Notes under the pieces: model-generated | The model's database searches: none | What the model was told of the DNA's origin: nothing | What the model saw: the letters and a program-made list of their open reading frames with translations, nothing else | Program-made: the position numbers and the translations under genes | NCBI GenBank assembly: GCA_036873755.1 | Contig: JAVTVY010056913.1 | Location: 1 to 64,000 of the forward strand | Source of the DNA: Hanleya hanleyi | Lineage: Eukaryota; Mollusca; Polyplacophora; Lepidopleurida; Hanleyidae | Length of the DNA: 64,000 nt | Direction: 5' to 3' | Shown: one piece after another, positions 1 to 12,298 of the stretch | How positions within the stretch are numbered: position 1 is the stretch's first letter | How the letters are laid out: each line of letters starts with the position of its first letter

Positions 1-350
1 TTCACATTTTCCTTGCCTAAAAGGCCTTGAAAGTATTTTATTTATACAAAACTAATTATTTTATATTTTATTTGATTTTTTTCCAGAAAAAAATCGGAAA
101 AATGAAAATTTCGAAAAATCGACCCCAAAAAGGCCGAAAAATGGCTTCCGAGAAGATGACGCCACTGTGACGTCATCATGGCGGTCATCTTGGATTTTTT
201 TACATTTTCCGGTAGAACTTGAACCCAAGATACTGTGGCAAGTTTCAGCGCTCTAGCCTTAGTGGTAGAGAAAATATATAGGGGGGCACTTTCCGCCCCC
301 CCCCCCCAGGCTGCGATACACCCCAAATCGCCCAGGCCAGATAGGGTTAA
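1..350. mobile_element. Right part of a TTAA-flanked MITE (copy 1), cut by the window edge
   Basis: The sequence from about 140 to 350 (cactgtgacgtcatca, catcttggatttttt, a poly-C block and CCAGATAGGGTTAA at the end) matches 6165-6359, and the part before it matches 5990-6165 more weakly. The terminus AGATAGGG-TTAA is the right end of the same element as at 5773-6359. It abuts the capsid-like coding remnant exactly at a TTAA, so it inserted into that gene. The left end is outside the window. Confidence 0.7.
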
Positions 351-1458
351 GTTCACCATCAGCAATGCCGATACGGCCTATGTAGACTTAGCCCATACCC
401 GTACTTCTATGCGAAAGCCAGGATCGTCAATGTGGATGGCTCCAGAATCGTCGACCGTGCAACGCTGGGTCCCACAAATATCTGGCTGCACCATATGTTT
501 CAACAGGTGGATATATTTACTCATCAGTGACTCGACCAACGCATACCCTATTGAGCCTACTTTGAAACGCTTTTGTGATATGGGCGACAGGCTAAAAAAT
601 CTCAGTTGACAACCCCTTTATTCTGCCAGGACACACACGAAAACAACGGCACGGAGAACGGCAATACGGGATGGAACAAATGGAAGGGTTTCACCGCGAA
701 CGGCAACTCGGTCGATCTCATCGATCGACTTCACGCAGACCTCTTCATGCAAGGTCGGTACCTCTTGAACAAGATCCTCATCAAAATCCGACTGATACGG
801 GCGCCCCCGACGTCGTCTTGATGGCCACTGCCGTAGAGGGGCATCTAGCTAAATATCAGATCATTATCCAGTCCTGTATGTCCGAAAAGTGAAAACGAAT
901 CCAGCAGTCCAATTGGGGCACCTCAAAGCCTTGGAGACAAAACCAGCCCAGTACCCTATCCGAAGTGTGCAAACCAAAGTGTTCTTTGTCTGTGCCGGGC
1001 ATATGAGCGCCACCGAAGAAACTGCCAAAAGCGATTGATCTTGGCGTGTGTGGGAATACCAGTTTCCTCGGAGCCTATCCGGAAAACTCGTTTGATTCTA
1101 AACATTTCGGCATCCATTTTGTGGCCCTGCATGTGGAGGGCCAACAAGTCCCAGTAACGGCCTCAACAACGAACTTTGGGCTCAAGCTCTTTATTCGAAC
1201 CTATCAGAGCCTGTTTCCAGCAACCAGGGAAATGTGATCAGTGAGAGGACTACGCTAACGGATACACGTTGTTTCGATCAGACTCCCACCTTAGAGAACG
1301 ACCATCAGCTGAACCTCGCCTGGCAAGGCAACGTACCTTTGGAAATCCACTTTACACAAGCCCTCCGGAGCACCATCAATGTGATTTGCTACGCCGAGTT
1401 TGACAACATCATTCAACTGGACAAGGCGCGCAACGTCCTGTGTGACTTTGCCAACTAA
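351..1458 (+). pseudogene. Decayed Polinton/Maverick-type capsid-like gene (F54H12.2-like family)
   Basis: Pieces of one protein appear in order but in different frames: VKFTISNADTAYVDLAHTRT and STNAYPIEPTLKRF (about 345-605); DLIDRLHADLFMQGRYLL (about 697-770); VRKVKTNPAVQLGHLKALE and AQYPIRSVQTKVFF (about 874-985); FDSKHFGIHFVALHVEGQQ (about 1090-1150); INVICYAEFDNIIQLDKARN (1375-1435). From recall these match the widespread family annotated as F54H12.2-like, carried by Polinton-like elements and thought to be a virion structural protein. At least four frameshifts and an upstream MITE insertion disrupt it. It is a fossil, not an expressed gene. Confidence 0.7.
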
Positions 1459-1891
1459 CACGGATACAGACCAGATTACCACCGTGCAGACAAAAAAACT
1501 CAGGGACACGCACTATCTTTCAAGGGGTGTTCCCGTTAAACCGTGTGTATCCTGTCGCATACGTTCTCAATACGGACCCGCTGGATCGAACCGGTCTACC
1601 GTGTACTTGACCGAACAGCAGGGAGAATACTTTGACCCGTACGGCCTGCCCCCCCCCCCTCATGGACGAAGGCACAGAGACGTGGTGTTGGAACAGTCGA
1701 GCGTTTCAAATCCTGAGAAGTAGCGTGTGCGCTCAGTATTGCTTGTTTTACTTCTACACTCGTTACCGTGGACTAACGATATCCACTACCGTACAGATGT
1801 TTGACGAGTACCTCCAGGCCGAGGACCTAGATGTACTGGTGTACGACTGGGCCGCAGATCATTTCATTGTACAAAGGCCGTTCTGGGCCTA
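1440..1891 (+). pseudogene. Decayed adenain-like cysteine protease of a Polinton-type element
   Basis: Immediately downstream of the capsid-like remnant, one frame has STVYLTEQQGEYFDPYGLPP (about 1597-1656) and another has SSVCAQYCLFYFYTRYRGL (1711-1770), followed by VLVYDWAADHFI. A GEYFDPYG stretch followed by a Cys in S-x-x-C-x-Q-Y context is characteristic of the adenovirus-protease/Ulp1-like proteases of Polintons, which process virion proteins. A frame change between the two motifs and loss of a clear His-Trp region show it is inactive. Gene order supports a Polinton origin. Confidence 0.65.
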
Positions 1892-3769
1892 AGTTCTAAC
1901 CATGTTCTCACGATGTTGTTGATTTTCATTGTTGTTCTTGAATAACAAGTGAGAAATGACTACATTGTAGTCAAAACCTGCGGCAGTGGCAATAATACAG
2001 TGAAAGACATAACAGCGGAGGTAGTGGTAATTGTAGAAAAAAGCGCCATCTGCCAGTGTGTTTATGCCAAGGGAAGTAATTTTCAACTTGTAACCCACAA
2101 TTCTAGGGATTGCGTAATAGTTCTGATACCATATATATATATATTCACCTTCCCCATTCAAAATCCGACGATTCACCATGATCGCTTTGGCAATGTTTTG
2201 GTACAAGTATCGTGTATGCCAAGTTTCAAAACATTCGGTTCAGTTGTTACTTTTTGCAAATCAAAAAGGCTTTCAAATATTTGGAAGTCCAAACAAATTT
2301 CGAGGATTTAGTCATAGCGCGAAAATCTGCGCTCTTCAGTCTCCCTTCTCGCTTAATCTGCCGATCAAAATGGAAAATTTATATATCCTTCAAAGTTATT
2401 TTTCAATAAATTTAGTATCAGGTCTATCACTTCGATCTGTGAAACTACGGAATGGGATTTAAGGCATTATCGAACTGTCCAAGAGGCATAATGACACTTT
2501 TTCACTATCCAAATTGAGGCCTGTTACAGTCTTCATATTCGATTAAAATAATTAGTTAGGTTTCTGCATTTACGTTCGTTATCATCTGCGAACTAAATTC
2601 CTTGCCACTCTTTTCGACGCAGTAAGTCAATACCAAGACATGGTTTGCTTCTTCTATATAAATGATTAACTATTTCATTCTTAGGAAATATCATCTCATC
2701 TGAAATGTTCGGCCAAGCCTTTTCGAAGGTTGCTAATTTTATTAATTTCTTTTCTTTAAAATCAAATTCTGCAAACAAGAAACATTTCTAGTCAGTATCT
2801 ATGGATATCTTCCTATACTGAATTCGTGAATATGTTTGTCACTAAGTCATTCCGAAGGTGACAAAAGTGCGAAGTTTCGGGGCTAGTTCACTAAACAAGG
2901 TCTGTGTGTAAGAGAATGATGTCGAATTCTCGTTAATATCTTTTGATACATCAAATTGTTGCATTCGCGAAAATGACTGCCAAGTTAAAGTCAATGCGAA
3001 AGGTATCTAAGTATCAAAATCAAACTAAAAAACCCTCCAGGAAAACAAAGGCCCTAGCTTTTGGCCACGAGGTCAACTAGATCGTTTTTATGGCCAGTAT
3101 CTGCTATATATGACGTAATTCCATTCGTAAAACTGATTGACAAAGTAACGTAAATTTTGTATAGAACCAGTAAATTCTAGCAGAAATGGGCTCCGACTTG
3201 AGAGAATGATGTCAAATGCAATATGTTTCTGCGCATTGTCTGCTGATACACATAAGTATTGAATTTACGGAAGTGATTAATGCTATTCTAAAGGGATTCT
3301 GAGTGCGGAGGAGGACCGGAACATCAATACCAGCGAATCAAGGCGCTGGTTTGCGAGAATGAGGATAGAGAGGCTGTGTTCCAAAAGAGAATCATTTAAA
3401 ATAGCTATTTGCCAAATGTCCTGCTTGTAACCGAAAGTGCACAATATAACTGTGAGGTATTGTTCGCGCACAGGGGTGTCTAACTCATTAAATACTACAT
3501 AATCATTTCTGTCCCTTCGAAGTGGGCTACCATTTGAAATTGTCCGATAATGACTGAGTCCATCGGAATCCTTTCGTCGGCAAAATAAGCATTCAAGATT
3601 CAAGATTTTATTGTACAAACACCAGTCAAAGGCAGAGTACAAAATTTTAAGAGGAATACAACAAGAGAAACAATGGAACAGGGACATGAATATTAATATT
3701 TATATATATGTTATATCTGAGAGATATGTTATATCTGAGTGTTACCGTTGATATTAGAACCTTGATTTT
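1892..3769. other. Non-coding stretch, no recognised feature
   Basis: AT-rich DNA. A (TA)n-like run lies at about 2131-2142 and a short doublet of 'agatatgttatatctgag' at 3721-3738. A 134-codon minus-strand open frame (3283-3687) has no recognisable domain; its DNA includes 'caagattcaagattttattgt', a type of sequence often seen at retroelement 3' ends, so it may be repeat-derived. Confidence 0.4.
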
Positions 3770-3770
3770 T

Positions 3771-4212
3771 GGCATGAAGGTGGATTAGGGGACTGTTACC
3801 AGCATGTTTCGAGCTGACCTACTTTTGATGAAAATTTCTGGTGATTTTTGATTAAAAACGCTGGTGAATCTAACTTGAGCCGTGCCCATCTTAATATAGG
3901 CAGGATTTCAACTGGGGGTCCAAGAGTTCAGCGTGCGTCGGAGTCCTAATTCCTACCCTACTTCTTATGTCCTGTGACGTTATTCACACTGGGCATGAAA
4001 GTGCATTAGGGGACTGTTGCCAGCATGTTTCGAGATGACCTACTTTTGATGGAAATTTCTGGTGATTTTTGATTAAAATCACTGATGATTCTAACTTGGG
4101 CCGTGCCCATCTTAATATTGGCAGGATTTCAAATGGGGGTCCAAGACTTCAGTGTGTGTCGGAGTCCTAATGCCTACCCTACTTCGTAGGTCCTTTGACG
4201 TTATGCACACTA
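3771..4212. repeat. Two-copy tandem duplication, 221-bp unit
   Basis: The unit beginning 'ggcatgaaggtggattagg' (3771) recurs at 3992 and runs through 'gacgttattcacact' / 'gacgttatgcacact'. The copies are about 90 percent identical by eye. No coding potential. Confidence 0.85.
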
Positions 4213-4399
4213 TTCTCATGTATAATAAATCCAATCCGGAAATTAACGAAGCAATAATTCATTCCACCGAATATAGTTGCAAATGAATTCAAACGCGCCT
4301 GAAGACAGTGTTGTCATGTGAGATCGGAGGTTGAAAAGAAAAGTGTGGCAGAGATCACACTCTCATAGCGCATGCGCATTTCAAAAAGTCACAAGAAGA

Positions 4400-4430
4400 A
4401 GAACAACAAGAACAACAACAACAACAACAC
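4400..4430. repeat. (AAC)n microsatellite
   Basis: An imperfect AAGAAC/AAC run gives a spurious low-complexity valine/leucine-rich frame on the minus strand. Confidence 0.8.
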
Positions 4431-4844
4431 CGCGAGCCTCTCGTAGACCTGCGTGCCGCAGGTAAAAATGCAATGAGATCTCACCCAAAAACCATGTCTT
4501 GTGTTGTTCTGTACAATAGGTTACGAGCATAAGCAAGTGGCTATAAATGCCCAAATGCTTGAACATAATTGTGGGATTCTAAGTTTAACCGATGTGGTAA
4601 AGGCCAGTCAATGAGTAAGCTGGGAAAGTAGCCAACCAGTGACCTTGGATGAGGTCAAATGTAATCAATCAATACCCAAAAAACAAACCAGTGCAAAAGC
4701 ACTACAGTATAATAGAGAGCTACTAAAATCATCCCACAGACAAAGTACATATTGTGGGGTAACACGGATGATGGGCATGTAAATCCGCGAAATAGTGAGA
4801 ACCGTCTACCTGGACGGCGGGGGGAATCCAGACCACCACTCTCC

Positions 4845-5165
4845 TGAGTGCTGGTACTACTCGACATCAGCCGGGTAGTACGTCAGTCCATGTCTCCAAT
4901 GGATTCTTTATACACAGTGAGAAAACACTTTAAAATCATCCAAAGGTCCTTTTTAGGACAGCCATTCTTTGAGAGAGAGTAATTCTTGTTAAGCACAATG
5001 CGCAGCTCCATACACTCACCCCACACTACATCTGAGTACTGGTACTGCTCGACATCAACCGGACAGTACGTCTGTCTATGTCTCCAATGAATTATTCCTA
5101 AACAGTGAAAAGACAATCTAAAATCATCCAATGGCCCTTTTTAGGACAGCCATTCTTTGAAAGAG
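4845..5165. repeat. Two-copy tandem duplication, about 188-bp period
   Basis: Landmarks 'ctggtactactcgacatcag' (4851) and 'ctggtactgctcgacatcaa' (5039), then 'catgtctccaatg' and 'ttttaggacagccattctttg', occur in the same order in both units. Copies are about 85 percent identical by eye. Confidence 0.8.
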
Positions 5166-5772
5166 TACCCTCACACCACAGTACCCAGGGAAAGCCTGAG
5201 TCCAGGCGACTCATTTGGTGCAATTCCCATGCCTCTAGGCCTTTTGCGTCTCGGTATGGGCCATGTGGACACAAAGGAGGTTAAGCTGGCGATATTGTCG
5301 GGGGCCTTGTTGACGTGCATTCCGGGAGATTAACATTGCAGTAAAAGAAGGACATATACAGTCGTATTCAGAGGAAGGTAACTCTTGCTGGGCCTAAACG
5401 CCAGGCTCCGAACCCTGTACCTTGATGTACTACAAACCCAGACCAATGCCAGTGGAATCAACAAGAGCGTTCGTGTCATCCAGAACCAGAGGCGATCCTA
5501 CACTCAGCAGCGGGACACATTCACCTTCTTCTACCCCAAACGCAAAGTTCTCTCAGATTGTGTGACCACGACGTATCTGAATATTTAGAGTGATGGATAC
5601 CATACAAATGCTAAAGTAAAGGTGAACTTACACTGCAGATATTCCACTGAACTTCTGTCGTTGACGTTATAAGGGGAAATAATTGTTGTATATATGTTGT
5701 GTTCAAAGGCATAAAAATAACTCCTGTTTTTTTTTATTACAAACATGTGATTTGGTTCTCGTTTGTATACCG
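5166..5772. other. Unassigned stretch before the MITE
   Basis: A 67-codon plus-strand frame (5385-5588) contains NASGINKSVRVIQNQRR but matches nothing I recognise. No other feature. Confidence 0.35.
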
Positions 5773-6359
5773 TTAACCCTATCTTCGCTGGGGGGATTTC
5801 GCCCCCCCCCCCACCAAACTTTCTGCGCTATCTCAGGAACGATAAAAAAGGAGAGGTGAAATTCCGTGACTTTATAGTTAATCATATTGGGGTCATTTGG
5901 GGCCTATTTGCATAACCTCCTCCCCCCAAGCAGAGGATCATGGGTAAATTCAAGATGGCGCCCACGTGGGGTACCAGAAAGGTTATGTTTTCGTCATATT
6001 TCTTCAAAATTTCTGCTTTTCCGCCATGAAAAATTGACAAAAAACATTTTATTTGACATTACATTAATATTTACTAATTTATCATGCAGCTTTTGCGGAG
6101 AAATTGCATAAATACAAAAATCTGACCGAAAAATATATTTTAAAAATGTCGTAGTTGAAAATAACGTCACTGTGACGTCATCACAGCCGCCATCTTGGAT
6201 TTTTTAAATATTTTCTCGTAAAGCGTGCCCGAAGGGTATAGTGTGGTAAGTTTCAGCCTCCTAACTCAAAAGATAGAAAAATAATTATGGGGGGGGAGAG
6301 CCATTTTGACCCCCCAGCCCCAGGACAGGCCCCCAAAAGCCTAGGCCAGATAGGGTTAA
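5773..6359. mobile_element. TTAA-flanked MITE (copy 2), piggyBac-like termini, 587 bp including TTAA
   Basis: The left end reads TTAA-CCCTATCT and the right end AGATAGGG-TTAA: short inverted termini flanked by a TTAA duplication, which is the piggyBac signature (TTAA target, termini starting CC). Interior landmarks are poly-C/poly-G blocks near both ends, 'catcttggattttt' and 'gacgtcactgtgacgtcatca'. It has no transposase, so it is non-autonomous. The relative at 1-350 shares the right half. Kolobok elements also use TTAA and are the alternative class. Confidence 0.75.
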
Positions 6360-6399
6360 ATCTGTTGATGGAAATGTTCCAGGTTCCGAAAGGGCACGT

Positions 6400-6860
6400 A
6401 AACACCACTCGGTCTTTCAGATCTGCATATGAACTTTTTGACGTCACATAAAGAGCCCGTATACGCCTCTTGACCCTTTGAAAGAGCTAATTTGGTCGCA
6501 CTGACCTTGGACATTTGCATATGACCTTTGTGACGGCACACAGGGGGTATGCAGACAAAACCGATTCACGGGAAATGACGTGCGATACATATCGCACACG
6601 CTCGTTGACCCCTCATACTAATAGCCAGGTTTCGTGATCTATTCCAAGTAAAAGAAGATCTGGAGTCACATTGCCTTCAAATATTTGCATATGACCTCTG
6701 TGACGTCACTTTCGGTCACGCGACTCATGTCCCTTTGAAAAAGGATCTGGTGTCGTATTGACCTTTGACTCCTGAGTGCACTTTGAGACGAAGCCGTATT
6801 ATCCAGTATTGTGCGTATGCAAAGAGGTCAAAGGTCACTTCCAGTCAGGTGACCGGAATC
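6400..6860. repeat. Degenerate repeat with TTTGCATATGACC and TGACGTCAC motifs
   Basis: Variants of 'atttgcatatgacctttgtg' followed by 'acgtcac' occur near 6424, 6513 and 6683, each followed by sequence on the pattern 'ccctttgaaa(g/a)agg(t/a)tc'. Spacing is irregular (about 90 and 170 bp). No coding role is visible; the CRE-like TGACGTCA is probably part of the repeat unit and not a regulatory site. Confidence 0.55.
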
Positions 6861-7514
6861 AAAGTGCACCCAGAGGTCAAGGGACAATACGAGGCAAGAT
6901 GCCCTTTCTATACTACTAAGAATATACCACTTGATACTGAGAGTAACTACCAAGGACCTGTAAAGTATCGGGTTATTCAGCAAAACAAATAGTATCATCT
7001 CCCGTTAGTACTAATTAAACTTGCAATTTCAATTTGTTTTTGCACCGGAAGAAATGTAATGTTCGATGCTAGAACTGGATATTGAAATGAAAATGACTTC
7101 CAGTGAGGCTGAGTAAACACAACATGAACTAGGATAGGACTGTCAAATGTCGATTTAACTTTACAAGATTACGCAATCAATAATGAAAAACATGATAAAT
7201 ACACATATACTTTATTAGATCTAAGCATATTACATACTTTTCGTTGGATCAATATACGGAGTATAAGATTATTTCAAATAGCACGTAGAAACATAGGCAC
7301 AGGAAATCTTTTTCGACTTGGGGTGGCACGATGAAGGCATATCACAACTGAGTTTACACTCTTTAAATCAGGGACTGTAAGATAAAGTGTTGGATTCTAG
7401 GCTTCACTGGATGCATTTCTGGCTAACCTCCGAGAATGGTCATACACAGTGACATTGTTCAAATGCAGCAGTTATGAACAACACTAGTTAAACATAAACC
7501 TGGGCCGGACGGAA
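6861..7514. other. No recognised feature
   Basis: AT-rich unique-looking DNA between the degenerate repeat and the GT microsatellite. Confidence 0.35.
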
Positions 7515-7518
7515 GGTT

Positions 7519-7521
7519 GTC

Positions 7522-7552
<31 letters not shown>

Positions 7553-7604
7553 GTGTGTGTGTGTGCGTGTGTGATGGTGTGTGTGTTTGCGTGTGTGTGT
7601 GCAG
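7519..7604. repeat. (GT)n microsatellite
   Basis: An interrupted GT repeat of about 85 bp. It produces a His/Thr-rich minus-strand pseudo-ORF. Confidence 0.95.
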
Positions 7605-8627
7605 GGGATGTAGTCTTCAGATTTCGATGCCTATGGGTAATTCTAAAGATAACAGTTTTTTCCTGAAGCACGATAACGGACTGTCATGTATATAACAATT
7701 AAAATTTACAACAGTATGTAAAGGAACAAATATATGTATAATTGATATATTAATAAAAACGTCACTTCTTACCATATTTTGAAATGTTATTCAAATGTAA
7801 AATCAAACAACTGTGAGCGTCTCTATCCGATGAAACAGGATAAGTTCATTATTTAAGCCCTGTGATTTAGATTAGCTTCATGTCCAATCCGATGCGCTTG
7901 TATTGGGGGCTTAATTGGCCCAATCACCAAAATAGAGTTGTAGTAAAATGGACGTGGTCAGAAAACAAAATGCATCCGACATGTCTCACGTTGCCAAGTA
8001 TAATTTACGAAAAAAACGCATTTGTACATCCCTGTATGCCATACTAATTACATTTCCAATAGGAATAAAATTGACATTAATAATGCAATTGTTGTTTCAT
8101 TGTTTTTTGCAAATGTGCAGAATGCTATTTGAAAATTTCTTAATTTGTCGGCATGGCGAGTATCTCAGTCCAATAGAAATGACAACACTTCAAGATTTTG
8201 TCTGCTAGAGAGAAAATTAAGTTGCTGCTCGTCATTTTATTACGAAACAGGGTTATTTACGTGTTATCCAAATTCAAAATTTTCAGTTTCGTGCACGAAT
8301 TACAGAAGAATTTCATAAGAAAACATAATGAGATTTCGGGATATCATATCATGAATATATAAAAATACAATATAATAAAACAAATTGATGAATAATGAAT
8401 GACTTCAATTTGCCCAGGAAAAAAATCCAACTCTCAATATATTTGCTGTCAACATGCGGTGTAAATATTGCACTATACTGTGTAAAATTGTACATGGAAA
8501 TTGATTCGATTTATTAAGCTGTACAAATATTTTCGTAAAAGACACATCTATGAAAGTGAGTGAATATGGTTCAAATAATTATTAAATTGTATAAACATTT
8601 TTGTTATTTGGAAATATTAAAGAAATA
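7605..8627. other. No recognised feature
   Basis: Strongly AT-rich; short open frames only, none with a recognisable domain. Confidence 0.35.
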
Positions 8628-8850
8628 TTAAAGATGTAATCAGCTTTGCTCGATAGTAATTATGTTGTAATATAAGTTCTAACTCTGGGTAACTGACTGA
8701 TATGATAGGACTAGGAGAGGAACATAAACCCTTCTGGAGTGTAAAGTTCAGAAATACCTTCTGAAAACCAGCACGTATCCATATCAGTTGTGTTGCTGTC
8801 CTTTCCGACATAAACAGATATTCCAAAGCTTGAAGCTGATTACACCTTTA
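8628..8850. mobile_element. Small MITE with TTAAAGATGTAATCAGC termini
   Basis: The left end TTAAAGATGTAATCAGC (8628) is mirrored on the right by GCTGATTACACCTTTA (8835-8850). The same terminus bounds the larger element at 35292-37717, so the two belong to one family. A TTAA target is suggested on the left; the right copy is mutated to TTTA. Confidence 0.65.
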
Positions 8851-10205
8851 TTCAAGGATTTAAACAATTCTAGCTTGAATAAATATCACAAAAATATCAC
8901 AATAAAAAGACAAATTTGTAAACGGTTTCATAATTAAATATTATAATTGTTGAGTGTTATAGAAATCCTTTCTGACCAGGATGATACTATAGTTGTATCA
9001 GATATCTAATGATGTGTTCACGAATGGTCGGAGAGAGACATTCCTAATACTTCTTAAATGGTAATGGAATATTTATAGCATCTTGAACGACGACGTTTCC
9101 TCAGTTTATGAGGAAAATGTATCCTTACATCTTTCCGTAATTTTAAATTCATTTGTTCAATTATTTCCAACATCTTCTTCCCGTAAATATATGTCAATCA
9201 ATATGTTACAGGAAAGCGAACGAATAAATGTCATCGAGTCACAATCCCGTACTTTTTCAGGTAGGGTTAAATATAAAGATACATTATTTCTCACATTTAA
9301 TTTAATTCGTATACTTTTTCTGCGATTTTAACAAGCTTAATGTTAACTGTCATTCGATTCACTTAATTTTGTCACAGGGTTTTCACTTTGGCAAAATCAT
9401 TAAAAGACACTTCAGATTTTAGATACTCAGTAAGATCAGTACTAAACATCACGTTTACTTGATTAAATACTGTAACACTCTAAATGAATGTACTTTTCCG
9501 CGCTGTGCAACTACCGGTTACGAAGTGCTAACATACGAACTTCAAACCCCTGCTGTATTTACCCCCCCCCCCCCCCCCGCTCCCATACCCATTTGACGGT
9601 AATTGTGACTAATACACGGCCCAGATCATTGAACTTTCAAGAGTTGTAGCAAAACTCACTTACTAGCAGCCTGCTTTACAAAGCGCGCGTAAGCATCATG
9701 GTGACATATACCTTCAACGTTCTTCACCCTAGTATATATAGGAAGTTGCGTCATGACTGAGCTACGCAGGCTTTCTAAGACGAGCCTCTGGTGCTCTAAA
9801 TGGATGGGATAATATCGATCTCGGGGATCAGTGAGTATTTGGTCTGCCTATTAATCCACCTTAAATTAAACAGGAGATGATCTCCTATTATAGGTAACCA
9901 TAGAAAAGAATCCCGAATCCTAGATCCAGAGTTTCACTCACTAAACCGATTAAAATAATCAGCTTTCAATGGCAAGTCAAACAACTATCCTAAACTGGAA
10001 AAGTTTTGTTCTTATTTCAATTACATCAGCGCTGATATTTAGCTCTTCACATAACCGACTGTCTGGGAGTAAAAACGTGAAACCCAATAGTGAATCCCAG
10101 AGATAATACGAGTAGTCGAAAATTTCGTTGAAATTCCAGTATGGAAATTGTACTTCATGCCGCGGGGCAATATCGAACATGAACACGATCATCTTCAGTC
10201 AAGCT
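8851..10205. other. 3' flank of the lectin gene
   Basis: AT-rich sequence with a poly-C run (9562-9578). Part of this must be the lectin 3' UTR, but the polyadenylation site cannot be assigned with confidence. No other gene seen. Confidence 0.35.
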
Positions 10206-10513
10206 TTAGGCTGGAGCGTCCCCAACACGATTACGGGGTAACAGGGCCCTGAGTCGATGAATTGCCATTCTGGCATCCTGGTATAGTCGCGGAACGTCCA
10301 TCAATACGATCATGCCAACCACAATACTGAGGAGCATGATGCCAGCGTAGCCTAACCCCTTGGCGCTGGGTCTGAAGTCCGGTGCGCTGTAGTACTTTCG
10401 CAGTTTCCGTTTGTTATATAAATGCTTCACGTCCAGGCTGTCCAGGATTGGCTTCATGAAGGCATCGGATTCTGCCTTCGTCATCTTTGGTGGCATTGGT
10501 CGACAGGGTGAAT
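10206..10513 (-). CDS. Lectin gene exon 13: transmembrane segment, cytoplasmic tail and stop
   Basis: The acceptor CTTCCAG precedes 10513 in phase 1 and the frame ends with TAA at 10208-10206 (308 bp). It encodes DSPCRPMPPKMTKAESD, a linker with SAPDFRPSAKGLGY, the hydrophobic segment AGIMLLSIVVGMIVLMDV and a basic tail (RLYQDARMAIHRLRALLPRN). From recall, the PCRPMPPKMT...SAPD.RPSA.G.GY..I pattern is a terminal exon shared by many molluscan surface proteins. With the signal peptide at the other end it makes a type I membrane protein with a short tail; no ITAM or other signalling motif is visible. Confidence 0.82.
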
Positions 10514-11530
10514 CTGGAAGTTTTACAGTACAGACGAGTTGTTAATATTGATTAGAAAAGACATCGATGTTGGCATAATACTGGAGGAGGGTAATTCACA
10601 AAATATTATCTAAAAGCATTTTGGTGATCAATATTTCGATATATATATGTATTCATGTCATCGCCAACATTGGTAAGTTAAAGTAGTTTACTGTTTACAT
10701 CAGGTTCACTTGTTGCAAAGTCGCATTCCTGACGATGACATGAATGAAAATATTTTTACGTGAAAGTAATATTTCCGGAGTCACCGTCATTTGTTATTGA
10801 AATAACAGTATATTCAGTTTTACATGCCCAGCATACAAAGATTCTGTAACACATCAGAAAACCGTAACTTTGTTTTAATATAATTCTTAAAATGTTATTT
10901 TGTAATTGATCAAAGAGCCATTTTTTCTCACAAAACAGTAATTATAACCAGGAAAAAGGATATTAAGCCAATTGTGTCCTCGTAGTTATCCATGAGGCAG
11001 ATTTAAAAAAAAAATCCATATTGAAATGAAATCTATGCTTTGTAAATGGTATACTGCTGAACGTTAATGTAGGGATCGTCGACAAACTGTCTGTTGTCAA
11101 AAAGTCTATGTTATAACTCGATAAATCTGACGTTGGTTGAAATAATCTTTGATTGCAGCATGTAGATTTGAAAAAAATATGTTGTGCTAACCTTTCGGGG
11201 GACAAGGCTCGGGATGTTTACTCGCCTTTATATTGTTGGAGTTGGTGGTGGCTGGAAAGCGAGGAAAAAATGATAAAACATATAAACAGATTTTGTGCAA
11301 TATCTCCAGTGAGCAAAGCGTCCTAAAAAGCTACACTGCTTTGGTTATTATGGTCAGTGTAAGTTTTATAATGCGCCAGCTCTCGAAGTATTCACAAATG
11401 CATCGACGTATTCCCATTAAGCTTCGTACATATTTATCCGGGGGGGGGGGGTTCCGGCAAAGACAATGCGACAACGATAATGTGGCAACGGCATATAAAT
11501 CGGTCATATAAAAATGAACTGGAGTCTACA

Positions 11531-11764
11531 CACTCTTAACACTCTAATGCTAGATTTAACATCTGAAGTGTTGGAGGAGGGAAAGCATTTAGAAAGTGAC
11601 GTATTTATCACATATAAGTGTTAAATACAACATTTTAAGCTGTTGTATCCGACACGTAAAAGCGGTGAATACAACACTTAAAAGTGGTGAATACAACCCT
11701 TTCTAAGCGATTTCCCTCCTCCAACACTTTAGTTGTTAAATCTAACATTAGCGTTTCAAGAGTG
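11531..11764. mobile_element. Fold-back MITE, about 234 bp
   Basis: Left arm CACTCTTAACACTCTAATG and right arm CATTAGCGTTTCAAGAGTG are imperfect inverted termini, and the pairing continues inward through 'agtgttggaggaggga' / 'tccctcctccaacact'. The centre holds a 'gaatacaacacttaaaag' doublet. Intronic. Confidence 0.65.
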
Positions 11765-12298
11765 CACATAATCTCCGCACGGCAATAGCAACGCGATATA
11801 AAAAACACGGTTTGGAATCGGTCCAGGAGCGATTTTTGTACCGTTGTCGGACGTAAAAGTGACGTAACCACAACCAAACAATGCTTTCTGAGAGGGCAGA
11901 GTAGCTGCATACTCAAAAGAAGATGCCCCTAAAAGCTAAAATGTACATTTCTATGCCGTCGCCGCATTATCTTCGTAGAATTGCCGTTGCCGGAAAACGG
12001 GTGATTGCTTACGAAGGTTACGTTTCAGAAAGAATTCCACAATAAATTGTAGCTGTCAGATGTTTTCTGCTTTATTAGCAGAAGCCCAGTTCAGCGTAGC
12101 TGCATCCAAGCATGCAATGGCACTCGTTCATAATCTACACTGTGAAGTGCAGCTAACGCAGTAACAAGTAGGATAAAGTTCAATGATTAATCAATAGTGA
12201 ATAGACAATCTTTCGAAGAGAATCTCTATATGCCTGATGTTTGACTTGAATGTAAAATATATCGAACTGGTAATATTACAATGTGTCATTTTGTAATA

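Noticed and set aside
7459..7671. His/Thr-rich ORF
   Set aside because: Translation of a (GT)n microsatellite.
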